From positions 1-64,000 of the forward strand of contig CAIODZ010000042.1 in the NCBI GenBank assembly GCA_903857265.1: a stretch of 64,000 nt of DNA, read 5' to 3'. Shown piece by piece: positions 34,189-43,012 of this stretch (within the stretch, counting starts at the first letter, position 1; each line of letters begins with the position of its first letter). The notes under the pieces were generated by a model, which ran no database searches, was not told the origin of the DNA, and saw nothing but the letters and a program-made list of their open reading frames with translations. Origin of the DNA: an uncultured Phycisphaerales bacterium (GTDB lineage: Bacteria > Planctomycetota > Phycisphaerae > Sedimentisphaerales > Anaerobacaceae). Made by a program: the position numbers and the translations under genes.

Positions 34189-36195
34189 TCAGAATCTGTA
34201 CGTCAGTTTAATTCTGAAGCTTCTGCCGTCCTGTTCGATAATATCCTGTGTGTGTTCGTTTCCGCCGGGGTAACCATAGTCAACGTCAAACAGGTTATAC
34301 ACACTTGCCGAAAGCTCAAATCCTTTGACGATATTTTCGTATGTAAGTGTAAGATTCGTAATCCAGAAACCGTTGGCATAATTATCTGTAAGCGTTTTTG
34401 CCCTGCTTGTATAAAGCACTTCGAGGCCTGCGAACAGGTTATCGTTTATCACCGGCGAGATAACGTTAAACTTGGCGAGGTGCTTTGGGGAATCGACCAA
34501 TATTGCGTTGGTTTGGCTGTCTCTTGCCTCTACAAAAGAATAACTGGCCCTGCCCTTTACGCCATTTTCCCATTTGCCCAAAAGAGCGGTCTCGATACCG
34601 TTGGCCTTGATCTCCCTGAGATTTCTGAATATGAGCAGGTTGTCTGATGGCTCCAGATACTGGTCAAGGACATCATCCATTGTGTAATGAAACGCACTGA
34701 CTGTTGTGCTGAGGTTTTTATTCAGTTTTTGTTCGAGCACGGCCTCGTATGTCTCGATTTTTTCAGGATTCAGCGAGCCAGGCGCCTTCGTAGTAGCATC
34801 GCCGTCGTTATAGTAAAGCTCATACGCATTTGGCGCCCGGAATGCCCGACCATAAAGCAGTTTTACAGTCGTGGCATCTGAGTGCTGATATATAAGGGCG
34901 AGACGCGGGTTGGTTGTCCCGCCGAATATCTCATATTCATCGTAGCGAATACCGCCTATGAATGTCCATTTGTCGAATATTTTCCATTCGTCCTGGATAT
35001 AGACGCCCCAGTTATTGCTGTGCCTGTGGTCGTCCAGATAGACGACGGAATCCCAGTTTTTCTGGTTCTGCACGGCGTTGTATCTGTCCTCAACGCCCCA
35101 TGTAAGCTTATGGTTCTCGATCGGCTTTGCGATAAACTGCAGTTCACTTTCCACCCAGCGTCCTCTGGCTCTATCCTTGTTTACATAAAGCCCATTGTCG
35201 TCATACACATAGCCCCCGTCGTAGTTGTAATTATGATAACTAACTCGTCCTCTTAAGGCGAAATCATCCGTGAAATCATGTTTGTATTCTAAGCCCACAA
35301 GTGTCATATCGTCGTTGGTTCTGGTGCGTGAGTCGCCAAAAACTGTGTCATACGGCGCGGTCGGGATTCCTTTTTCTCTCGGCAGGTAGGTCGCGATTAA
35401 ACTCAAATCTCCGGCTGTTGCCGTGCAAAACAGGTTGTAAAATTTATCATCGTCGTTTGAGACGTTGCCGTTGTGTGTTGCGGGGGTATCGAACTCTTTG
35501 AAATGCAATGTGGGGCCGTCGCTTTTGTATGAGGTTGCCGAGACAAGCAGGTTATGGGTTTCGTCGAAATTTTTGCCATAGCTGATGCGCTCTTTCTGTG
35601 TGTCGAAGCTTGCCACCTCACCTGAAACTTCCACGCCTTTGAGGGTCTTTGCGTCCTTGGTTATGACGTTAACGACTGCCAGAAATGCATTGCTTCCGTA
35701 AAGCGAAGAACCGGGGCCGCGCATGACCTCAACTTTTTCGATGAGGTCAATGTCAACAGGAAACGTCGTGCCGGTTGATACGCTGTCGTATACGTTGTCA
35801 TTGAGGCGGTGACCATTAAGCAATATCAGGATTCGCGAATCGTAGTCGCCTGGCCTGCGAAAACCACGAACGCCTATGTAGTGGTAATTGCGGTCATAGG
35901 TAATAAAAAGCCCGGGAACGCTCTCGAGAACATCTGCCATTGTTTTGTATCCGTATTTGCGAATCTCATCGGCTGTGATGATTGTTACCGAGGCAGGGGC
36001 TTCGCTGGTTTTCTGCTCGTACTTGGAGGCGCCGGAAACGGTGTAAGGTTGCTCGGCCAAATCCTCAATGGGCATTGTAAAAAGGTCCTGCGGCACATCC
36101 GCCTCACTGTGTCCCGCAAAACACAGGGGTCCCACAGCCAGCAGAATAACTGTGATGAATGCGGTTATTTTGCCGACGGATTTTATCGTGCGCAT
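34189..36195 (-). CDS. TonB-dependent outer membrane receptor
   Basis: 668 aa. Signal peptide to about residue 27, then a TonB-box-like region and plug domain (SGASKYEQKTSEAPASVTII, ESVPGLFITYDRN, GVRGFRRPGDYDSRILILL, VEVMRGPGSSLYGSNAF) and a 22-strand-type barrel ending in the outer membrane terminal signature KLTYRF. GGGGAA precedes ATG 36195. The plug resembles vitamin B12/siderophore or oligosaccharide receptors; the ligand cannot be told. Coupled to the YfiR-like gene. It may take up products of the mannan hydrolases, but that is speculation. Confidence 0.92.
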   Translation of the reverse strand: MRTIKSVGKITAFITVILLAVGPLCFAGHSEADVPQDLFTMPIEDLAEQPYTVSGASKYEQKTSEAPASVTIITADEIRKYGYKTMADVLESVPGLFITYDRNYHYIGVRGFRRPGDYDSRILILLNGHRLNDNVYDSVSTGTTFPVDIDLIEKVEVMRGPGSSLYGSNAFLAVVNVITKDAKTLKGVEVSGEVASFDTQKERISYGKNFDETHNLLVSATSYKSDGPTLHFKEFDTPATHNGNVSNDDDKFYNLFCTATAGDLSLIATYLPREKGIPTAPYDTVFGDSRTRTNDDMTLVGLEYKHDFTDDFALRGRVSYHNYNYDGGYVYDDNGLYVNKDRARGRWVESELQFIAKPIENHKLTWGVEDRYNAVQNQKNWDSVVYLDDHRHSNNWGVYIQDEWKIFDKWTFIGGIRYDEYEIFGGTTNPRLALIYQHSDATTVKLLYGRAFRAPNAYELYYNDGDATTKAPGSLNPEKIETYEAVLEQKLNKNLSTTVSAFHYTMDDVLDQYLEPSDNLLIFRNLREIKANGIETALLGKWENGVKGRASYSFVEARDSQTNAILVDSPKHLAKFNVISPVINDNLFAGLEVLYTSRAKTLTDNYANGFWITNLTLTYENIVKGFELSASVYNLFDVDYGYPGGNEHTQDIIEQDGRSFRIKLTYRF

Positions 36196-36412
36196 AATAA
36201 GTTCCCCAAAAAACGTAAATGCGACGGTTTTTCAATCCTGTTTTTCAACAACCCCCGTTGTTGTAACTAAAGAGTTATCGGCGTTATAGCAGATTCTGTT
36301 TATATAAAATAAAGTGGAGTTGCCGACGCTAAATATATGTTTATGTCGGCGTTACGAGGCGAATCTGTATGCTTATGAAGGAAATTATAGGACGCAGCGG
36401 GCTAATGGCTAA
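36196..36412. other. Intergenic region between EamA and the TonB receptor
   Basis: 217 bp, AT-rich. It contains GGCTAAT twice (36400-36413 region), too short to call an array. No riboswitch motif such as a cobalamin B12 box is visible. Confidence 0.5.
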
Positions 36413-37339
36413 TCAGGATGTGGGTGAATCGGCATCTCTTTTGGCTAAAATAGCCAATGCCGAGCCGGCCACTAATACCACGCCGAATATCAGTTGTGGA
36501 ACATTCAATTTCTCACTGAAAACGAAATATGAAATGACCACAACAATAAACGGTTGGGCAAGCTGGACAAGCGACGGCGTGGTCGCGCCAAGCCGGCGGA
36601 GCGATATGTAATAAAACACGTGACCAAGTGCGATGCCTGTAACTCCGGAAATAACGATTGCGTTCCAGCCATAAAACGACAGCTCAAGACATTTACTTGG
36701 CTGCCCCAAAAACATTGTCAGTATGAAAATCGCAATAACCGTATAAATGCTGACGACCGAAAATCCGATTCGCGAATCGATGCCGCGGAACATAACTTTT
36801 ACCGCGATTGCGTAAGAACCCCATATAATGCCGTAGAGCATAATGATTGCTATGCCTATGATTGTGTAGGAATGAGTAAAAGCGGGATGGAAAACCATAA
36901 CTCCTAACAGGCCGACAAGTGACAGGATGATGCTCAGCCGGAAAAGCCGGTTGCTGAGATGCAGCCTTTCTTCGGCGAAAAAGATAACGGATAATATTAT
37001 TACCCACAGAAACGCCGTCATGGATAACAGCGACGCGAAACCCGGGTCGATATAGTAAAATGCCGCCGCCCACAGACTTTGCCCAATAATGTTTGGTACG
37101 AATGGTAATAGCGCACGTTTCCAGACCGTTTTCGGCAGTTGCCCTTTTTTTGCGGCGATAAGCAGAAACGGCAGCCAGAACAGGCACGCAGCAGCGTAAC
37201 GGAGCAGATTTTGTGTCCACAGGTCGAGATAGCCGGTCAGATACTTGATGAAAAGCGGCGCGCTCGACCAGCAGGCGAGTGTTCCTATGCAGGCCAGTGC
37301 GCCAAGCGAAGTAAGAAGACGTGGAGTAGATTTGTGCAT
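36413..37339 (-). CDS. EamA-family (DMT) transporter
   Basis: 308 aa from ATG 37339 (a GTG precedes it directly). Ten hydrophobic helices in two five-helix EamA repeats: the first begins ACIGTLACWSSAPLFIKYLTG, the second near GIAIIMLYGIIWGSYAIAVK and ends in LAQPFIVVVISYFVFSE. Members export or import small metabolites; the substrate is unknown. It starts 8 bp after the MBL-fold gene, so they form one transcript. Confidence 0.9.
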   Translation of the reverse strand: MHKSTPRLLTSLGALACIGTLACWSSAPLFIKYLTGYLDLWTQNLLRYAAACLFWLPFLLIAAKKGQLPKTVWKRALLPFVPNIIGQSLWAAAFYYIDPGFASLLSMTAFLWVIILSVIFFAEERLHLSNRLFRLSIILSLVGLLGVMVFHPAFTHSYTIIGIAIIMLYGIIWGSYAIAVKVMFRGIDSRIGFSVVSIYTVIAIFILTMFLGQPSKCLELSFYGWNAIVISGVTGIALGHVFYYISLRRLGATTPSLVQLAQPFIVVVISYFVFSEKLNVPQLIFGVVLVAGSALAILAKRDADSPTS

Positions 37340-37347
37340 CACGGTAA

Positions 37348-37980
37348 TCAGCTTAAAAAGGGGTTGTCGGTCTTTTCTCGACCGATTGTAGTTTCGGGGC
37401 CGTGACCCGGATAAGCAATCGTGTCCTCCGGCAGCGTGAACAGTTTGAGCTTGATGCCTTTTATTAATTGTTGCATATTGCCGTTTGGGAAATCAGTCCT
37501 GCCTATAGAGCCGGCAAACAGGGTGTCGCCAACGAAGATTATATCGTCTTTTTCGGAATAGAGGCAGATGCCGCCGGGTGTATGGCCTGGCGTGTGAATG
37601 ACCCGCAACTGGATGCCTGCCTTGTTGATTGTATCCCCCTCATCAATAATGTAGTCGGCTTTGCTGGCGGTTAAGGAAGAGCCAGCCATAATCGATAAAT
37701 TTGCTGCCGCGTCGCTCAGCATTTCAGCATCGAGCTTGTGGATATAAACCTGAATCGACGGGAATTTTTTTCGCAGAGTGTCAACGCCCGCGATGTGGTC
37801 GATATGCCCGTGGGTGAGAATCACCGCGGCCGGCGTCAGCTTACCGCGTTCGAGAAATTTAAGCAGAGGCAGCACGTCCAGCCCCGTGTCGATAATAAGA
37901 CAGTCGCTCGCCTCATTGCTGCTTCTGACGATATAGCAGTTGTTCTCGAATTCTCCAAGCACCAGCCGGTCAACTTTCAT
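37348..37980 (-). CDS. MBL-fold hydrolase (glyoxalase II-like)
   Basis: 210 aa. The metallo-beta-lactamase fold has the zinc motif LTHGHIDHIAG, a second His in HTPGHTPGG, Asp in FVGDTLF and the final YPGHGPET. The size and the GRTDFPNGN motif match hydroxyacylglutathione hydrolase-like enzymes of the YcbL/GloB2 type. Substrate is probably a thioester. Head of the two-gene unit with the EamA transporter; its promoter would lie in the repeat-bearing divergent region. Confidence 0.92.
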   Translation of the reverse strand: MKVDRLVLGEFENNCYIVRSSNEASDCLIIDTGLDVLPLLKFLERGKLTPAAVILTHGHIDHIAGVDTLRKKFPSIQVYIHKLDAEMLSDAAANLSIMAGSSLTASKADYIIDEGDTINKAGIQLRVIHTPGHTPGGICLYSEKDDIIFVGDTLFAGSIGRTDFPNGNMQQLIKGIKLKLFTLPEDTIAYPGHGPETTIGREKTDNPFLS

Positions 37981-38056
37981 TCGTCTTGTCCTTTAAATGA
38001 CTCGACAGGATAACAGCCGCAGTTGTGGCAGTCAATCTCGGCCCGTGAGTAATGAT

Positions 38057-38134
38057 GATAATTGATGATTGATTATTCGCCAATGGCAGCTACAATGACC
38101 AGTTGTCAATTATCAATAATCAATTATCAATCTT
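38057..38134. repeat. 7-bp-period arrays in inverted arrangement
   Basis: Left arm 38057-38077: GATAATT, GATGATT, GATTATT. Right arm 38107-38134: CAATTAT, CAATAAT, CAATTAT, CAATCTT. The right arm on the other strand reads as ATTG-type units complementary to the left arm. Located in the divergent gap between the MBL and ABC genes. Confidence 0.82.
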
Positions 38135-38151
38135 ATGTTAAGAGGCGTTAA

Positions 38152-40287
38152 GTGAAAGAGTTTTCCCGCGTATTCAAGTATATATGGCCTCAGTGGCCGC
38201 GAATAGTCGTTGTCGTATTCAGCGCAATTATTGTTTCCGCACTTTTATCGGGGAGTTTTTTGGCTGTTATTCCTCTGGTGAAGGTAGTGATAGGACAGGA
38301 AGGATTGCGCGGCTGGTCAGACAGAAAAGTATGCCAGTTGCGGTATGGCATAGATTTTTACGTTCCAGAGAGCGTGGATTTTTCTGGAAGTAAAAGCGGC
38401 GATTACGCGAATTCGCTTCTTGTTATTTCGGTCAAGAAGAAGAGTTCGGCGAAAGATGCGGGGCTGGCCGGCGGCGACTGGGTTGTCGCGACGGGCAAGG
38501 AGCCGAAGCCCGGGATGGTGGTGAGTTATACTGATTTGCTCGAAGAAGTTGCAACGGCCGGCAAAGAAGAGATTATACTGCATATCAAGAGGGGCAATGA
38601 GGAAAAGGTTTTACGGTTTGCAGATACGCACGAAAGCGGATTGAAGGCATGGGCGATAAATCTTGCGAGGGAATCGCTGAATTATGTGCCGAAGGGACAA
38701 ACAGATGCAAGCAAGACAAAGGCAGTTGCTTTTATATTGGTCGGAGTAACTATTCTTACGATTATTCGATGCATAGCGAGGTATTATCAGCAGTATATAG
38801 CGGAAAAGGTAGTGCAGGTCGGGTTGAATCGTCTGCGGGAGGACGCCTTTGCGCATGTTATAAATATGCCTGTTGCGTATTTCGCGAAGGAAAGACCGAG
38901 TGATTCGGTGAGCCGGCTTATTCGCGATACAGGTGCCATGGGCAACGGCATCAAGATTCTGTTAGGCAAGGCGTTGCAGGAGCCGTTGAACACGCTGTTT
39001 CTGGTTGGACTGGCGGCGTGGATTGACTGGCAGTTGACGCTGATATTTTTAGGCGGAGCGCCGCCCACGCTCTGGATGATTGTTGTCCTGGGCAAAAAAA
39101 TGAAGAAGGCCTCAAAAAAGTCGCTGATGGCCTGGTCGCAAATGCTGGCTAAATTACAGGAAACAATGAACGGGCTTAAGGTTGTCAAGGTTTACAACCA
39201 GCAAAAATACGAAGAAGGTGCCTTCAGGAGCATCAACGCGAGATTGCTGAAGCAATTATTGAAGATTTCGCGGACCGATGCGGCGACCTCGCCAATACTG
39301 GAAGTTCTTGGAATGTTGGCCATTGCGGTTGCTATAGTGGTCGGGGTAAGCAGGGTTACGAGCAACAAGATGGACGGCACCGAATTTATGCTGCTTTTGG
39401 GACTTTTGGGTGCTGCGGCATCGTCGGCACGAAGGACCAGTGATGTCTGGAACAAAATTCAGGAGGCCAACGCCGCTGCGGAAAGAGTTTTCGGGATGAT
39501 GGATAAGCCGCTTGAACCCCAGCGTGCCAATGCCGCTGAATTATCGATGCTGAAGACAAAGCTGGAATTCAGGGATGTTGTTTTCACTTACCCCGGCGCG
39601 GAGTTGCCCGCATTGAACGGTATCAACCTGGCTGTAATGGCGGGGCACAGAGTGGCGATAGTAGGCCCCAACGGCTCAGGAAAAACAACGCTGGCCAACC
39701 TGATACCGAGGTTTTACGATCCCGACAGAGGACAGATTCTGGTAGATGGTAAAGACATCCGCGAGGCGACATTAGCAAGTTTGCGGGGCCAGATTGCGAT
39801 GGTTACGCAAAACGTTGTAACTTTCAATGATACTATAGCGGCCAATATCGGCTACGGCAAAGCCGGCGCGAGCAGGGAAGAGATTATCCATGCCGCCAAA
39901 CGCGCCTTTGCGCACGAATTTATCGAGCCGCTGCCGAATGGTTATGACGCAATTATCGGCGAACAGGGCTCAGGCCTGTCCGGGGGGCAGTTGCAGAGGA
40001 TTGTCATCGCAAGGGCGATTCTGAAAAACCCGGCGATTCTGATTTTCGACGAGGCAACCAGCCAGGTTGACGCCGACAGCGAAGCGAAGATTCACAGGGC
40101 CATCGAAGAAGTTATGCACGACAGGACCAGCATTGTTATCGCGCACAGGTTCAGCACGATAGTCGCCGCCGACGTAATAGTCGTTATGAATAACGGCCGG
40201 ATTATCGCGCAGGGCCAGCACGAAGAGCTGATGCGGACCTGCCGGCTTTATCAGAGCTTGTATGAAACACAACTTGTAAAAGCATAA
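38152..40287 (+). CDS. MsbA-like ABC exporter with PDZ-like insert in the first periplasmic loop
   Basis: 711 aa from GTG 38152 with AGAGG upstream. One fused subunit: TM1 (about 17-45), then a ~140-residue extracytoplasmic insert, TM2-TM6, and a nucleotide-binding domain with Walker A GPNGSGKTT (near 505), signature LSGGQLQRI, Walker B ILIFDEAT and H-loop IVIAHRF. The TM part carries family features (NMPVAYFAKERPSDSVSRLI). MsbA-type proteins flip lipid A core. Residues 88-157 look like a PDZ domain (AKDAGLAGGDWVVATG). Ordinary members are about 580 aa, so the insert explains the extra length. Substrate is inferred. Confidence 0.88.
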   Translation: MKEFSRVFKYIWPQWPRIVVVVFSAIIVSALLSGSFLAVIPLVKVVIGQEGLRGWSDRKVCQLRYGIDFYVPESVDFSGSKSGDYANSLLVISVKKKSSAKDAGLAGGDWVVATGKEPKPGMVVSYTDLLEEVATAGKEEIILHIKRGNEEKVLRFADTHESGLKAWAINLARESLNYVPKGQTDASKTKAVAFILVGVTILTIIRCIARYYQQYIAEKVVQVGLNRLREDAFAHVINMPVAYFAKERPSDSVSRLIRDTGAMGNGIKILLGKALQEPLNTLFLVGLAAWIDWQLTLIFLGGAPPTLWMIVVLGKKMKKASKKSLMAWSQMLAKLQETMNGLKVVKVYNQQKYEEGAFRSINARLLKQLLKISRTDAATSPILEVLGMLAIAVAIVVGVSRVTSNKMDGTEFMLLLGLLGAAASSARRTSDVWNKIQEANAAAERVFGMMDKPLEPQRANAAELSMLKTKLEFRDVVFTYPGAELPALNGINLAVMAGHRVAIVGPNGSGKTTLANLIPRFYDPDRGQILVDGKDIREATLASLRGQIAMVTQNVVTFNDTIAANIGYGKAGASREEIIHAAKRAFAHEFIEPLPNGYDAIIGEQGSGLSGGQLQRIVIARAILKNPAILIFDEATSQVDADSEAKIHRAIEEVMHDRTSIVIAHRFSTIVAADVIVVMNNGRIIAQGQHEELMRTCRLYQSLYETQLVKA

Positions 40288-40290
40288 CTA

Positions 40291-40311
40291 AGAATTTAGA
40301 ATTAAGAGTTC
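40291..40311. repeat. Short 7-bp-period array downstream of the ABC gene
   Basis: AGAATTT, AGAATTA, AGAGTTC; same motif family as 9391-9418 and 22765-22799, with no second arm. Confidence 0.7.
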
Positions 40312-40353
40312 AAAATCGATTATACGCCGTTTGTTTTTGAAGTGGTGATAAAT

Positions 40354-41313
40354 ATGATAGACCTTGAAAGACAAAAAAAGGCGCACGGGCTTTTCAAACG
40401 CTATGAAGGTAATCCCATATTAACGACGCGCAACTGGCCTTATGCCGTCAACGCCGTTTTTAACCCCGCTTCCGTAAGAATCAACGACGAGACGTTTTTG
40501 CTGGTTCGATGCGAGGATATGCGGGGCTTTTCGCACCTCACCGTTGCCCGTAGCCACGATGGCCTGACCAACTGGAAAATAGACCCTGCCCCGACATTCG
40601 AAGCGGAACACGATTCACGAGAAGAAAGATGGGGAGTCGAAGACCCGCGCATCATCTGGCTTGAGGAACAAAAACAGTATGCGATTACATATACCTCTTT
40701 CGGCGAAGGCGGCCCCGTCGTCTCTCTTGCCATTACCAAAAATTTCAAGAGTTTCGCCCGCTTAGGCGTGCTGCTTCCGCCCGAAGATAAAGACGCCTGC
40801 CTTTTTCCGCGAAGATTCAAAGGTCGGTTTGTGCTGATTCACCGCCCGATTGTCCGCGGCGAGGCGCACATGTGGATTAGTTTTTCGCCCGACCTCAAGC
40901 ACTGGGGCGACCATCGCGCCCTGATTATGACCCGTTCTGCCTACTGGGATTGCCATCGCGTGGGGCTTGGCTGCCAGCCGATTGAAACCGAACAGGGCTG
41001 GCTGATTTTCTACCATGGCGTGCGTATGACCGCCGCCGGTGCCGTTTACCGCGTCGGCCTTGCTCTGCTCGACCCGCACGAACCCTGGAAGGTGCTTCGC
41101 AGGAGCGATGAATGGGTTCTTGGCCCACAGGAGATGTATGAACGGGTAGGCGATGTGGGCGACGTTGTGTTCCCCACCGGAGCGGTAGTCGATAAAAAGA
41201 CCAAAGAGCTTTACCTTTATTATGGCGCCGCCGACTGTTCGGTTGCTGTCGCAATTGCGAATCTCGACGATATTATGGATTACGTGATGACCTGCCCCGA
41301 AGGCGAAAGCTGA
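40354..41313 (+). CDS. GH130-family beta-mannoside phosphorylase
   Basis: 319 aa from ATG 40354; a GTG four codons earlier is possible. GH130 enzymes use phosphate to split beta-mannosides, giving mannose 1-phosphate. The five-bladed propeller motifs are present: YEGNPILTTRNWP, FNPASVRINDETFLLVRCED, ERWGVEDPRI (acid Asp in EDPR), YHGVRMTAAGAVYRVGLALLD and PTGAVVDKKTKELYLYYGAAD. No signal peptide, so cytoplasmic. It would finish the breakdown of manno-oligosaccharides made by the secreted GH26/GH5 enzymes, though the genes are 32 kb apart. Confidence 0.92.
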   Translation: MIDLERQKKAHGLFKRYEGNPILTTRNWPYAVNAVFNPASVRINDETFLLVRCEDMRGFSHLTVARSHDGLTNWKIDPAPTFEAEHDSREERWGVEDPRIIWLEEQKQYAITYTSFGEGGPVVSLAITKNFKSFARLGVLLPPEDKDACLFPRRFKGRFVLIHRPIVRGEAHMWISFSPDLKHWGDHRALIMTRSAYWDCHRVGLGCQPIETEQGWLIFYHGVRMTAAGAVYRVGLALLDPHEPWKVLRRSDEWVLGPQEMYERVGDVGDVVFPTGAVVDKKTKELYLYYGAADCSVAVAIANLDDIMDYVMTCPEGES

Positions 41314-41364
41314 TAAACGGTCTCACTGAACATATAAAGCCAGATGCCCCCTTGCACACAAGAG

Positions 41365-41393
41365 TTGCCGGATAAACATGGAAGTGGTAAAAT
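41365..41393 (+). promoter_or_regulatory. Candidate promoter for the TPR gene
   Basis: TTGCCG (41365-41370), 17 bp, TAAAAT (41388-41393), about 65 bp before the GTG start at 41460. No transcription terminator is obvious after the GH130 gene. Confidence 0.4.
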
Positions 41394-41459
41394 TGTGCGG
41401 AAGTGTTGGGCCAAAGAAAGTTTGAAATAATAATTAGATTTTGAATAAAGGGGGCCATT

Positions 41460-42626
41460 GTGAACTGGTTGAGATTGATAATTGTTCAGGTTGTTCTGCT
41501 TTCGGCGGTGAGCTGTTTTGCGGCAGAGCCGAATGCGCAAAACGAGAAGGAAAAAACAATTGTTTCACATGAAACCGCGCAAAGTTGGATACAGGTTGGT
41601 ATTGCGCAGTCCAAAAAGGGCCTTTACGAGCAGGCGGAAAAGTCGTTTCTCGCGGCAAAGGAATATCAGGAATATCTGACTGCCGAAGAGCAAAAACAGC
41701 TCGAAAAACAAATCGCGGAGGCAAACCAGGCCGTTGTAGAAAGACAGCCCGTTCTTGAGCATATCAAAAAAGCACAAGAGCTTCTCAGTCAGGGTCAGCC
41801 GGTCAAGGCGAGGGCGCATTATGAAACGATTCGCAAAAGCCCCTATCTTACTGAACAGGAACGCAAACAAATTGAGCAGGAGATTAAGAACGTAGATAGT
41901 AGTGTTGACAAGCAGAGGAAGAAAATCACCGAGATTTACAATCGCAGCGTGCAGCTTTACCGTGCGGGCGATATAGAAAAAGCCAGGGAGGGCTTTGTGG
42001 AAGTTGCCAGATATGGCATGCTTGTTGTTCCTAAGGGCCAGACAGCCGAAGATTATTTGATTCAAATAGACAGCATACTTACTGAAAAACTTAAAGGTCA
42101 GCCGGCCGCAAACGCCTCACTGCCGCCTGCCGCATTGCCGTCGGTGAAGGAAAAATCGAACCCAAAGAGCGCCGGTCAGCCCGTGCCGTCTGAAACCGAG
42201 GCGACGCTTTTGAAGCCCGGAAGTGATAAAAATGCCTTCGAAAAACAGGATGATAAATCCTCGCGGGCGAATCAGGCACAGCAAGAGTCAGCAGAAGTGG
42301 CTGCGGCAGCTGAACCGCAGGCAGAGTCGTCTTCAGCCGACGAACAAAAAGTTGCGACTGAGAACGAAGCCAAAGCCGTACCCGATAAAGATGCGAGAGC
42401 TAAAATTGTGCAAACTTATACAAAAGCGGTCGTCGATGACGCCGCAACAAAAGTGGAATACTATATCGGCACTGGCGAATTCGATAGGGCTGTCGCGAAA
42501 GTTCGCGCGGCAACGGATGTTGTTAAGGAGAACCGGCCTTTAATTGGCGATGAATTGTTTACCCAGTACAGTATCCGCCTCAAACAGCTTGCCGACAATA
42601 TCATCCACGCCAAAAAGACATCGTGA
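41460..42626 (+). CDS. Secreted TPR-like protein, paralogue of the secretin N-terminus
   Basis: 388 aa from GTG 41460 (AGGGGG upstream). The signal peptide (LRLIIVQVVLLSAVSCFA) is followed by TPR-like helices (WIQVGIAQSKKGLYEQAEKS near 43-62), a second helical pair (VQLYRAGDIEKAREGF), a long disordered Ala/Glu/Ser/Lys-rich middle (about 215-310) and a C-terminal helical block (AVVDDAATKVEYYIGTGEFD). The first and last blocks match residues ~51-91 and ~161-237 of the following secretin. It may be a periplasmic pilotin- or scaffold-like partner of the secretin. No named family is recognised beyond TPR. Confidence 0.8.
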   Translation: MNWLRLIIVQVVLLSAVSCFAAEPNAQNEKEKTIVSHETAQSWIQVGIAQSKKGLYEQAEKSFLAAKEYQEYLTAEEQKQLEKQIAEANQAVVERQPVLEHIKKAQELLSQGQPVKARAHYETIRKSPYLTEQERKQIEQEIKNVDSSVDKQRKKITEIYNRSVQLYRAGDIEKAREGFVEVARYGMLVVPKGQTAEDYLIQIDSILTEKLKGQPAANASLPPAALPSVKEKSNPKSAGQPVPSETEATLLKPGSDKNAFEKQDDKSSRANQAQQESAEVAAAAEPQAESSSADEQKVATENEAKAVPDKDARAKIVQTYTKAVVDDAATKVEYYIGTGEFDRAVAKVRAATDVVKENRPLIGDELFTQYSIRLKQLADNIIHAKKTS

Positions 42627-43012
42627 CCAGCCAGGTGAGAAATCACTGTTTTTGCCGGGTTTTACAGGTTGACCATCCCTGTGCCCAAACAGTCAACAAA
42701 ACGGCAAAGCCCCCATTTTAACATATTATCTGCTTGCAAATTCTTCCTAATTCTGCTATATTTCTTGAATTAACATTACGGTAATAATGCTTGATTTTGG
42801 CATTGAAGTATGCAATAATATAGGACTTTAGACAATTAAATAGCGTTGAAGTCGTATGGTAAATGCCATAAACGATTTTTTTCTTGCAAAAAGGGGCGTT
42901 TTCGGATAAACTCAGTATCAGAGGTATAGCCTTTCCTGAAGCGGCGGGGTATACGGAAATTTTATGAAGCAGATATTCCTGTGAAAATCAGTTTTTTGGA
43001 GGAGGTTCAGCT
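42627..43012. other. Intergenic region upstream of the secretin
   Basis: This 386-bp gap contains the promoter at 42734-42762 and then about 250 bp of leader without an evident hairpin terminator or known riboswitch. GGAGGAGG sits 7 bp before the TTG start of the secretin. Confidence 0.55.
42734..42762 (+). promoter_or_regulatory. Candidate promoter for the secretin gene
   Basis: TTGCAA (42734-42739), 17 bp, TATATT (42757-42762). It implies a leader of about 245 nt before the TTG start. Confidence 0.45.

Noticed and set aside
36400-36413. Further 7-bp array (GGCTAAT twice)
   Set aside because: Two units are too few to separate from chance.
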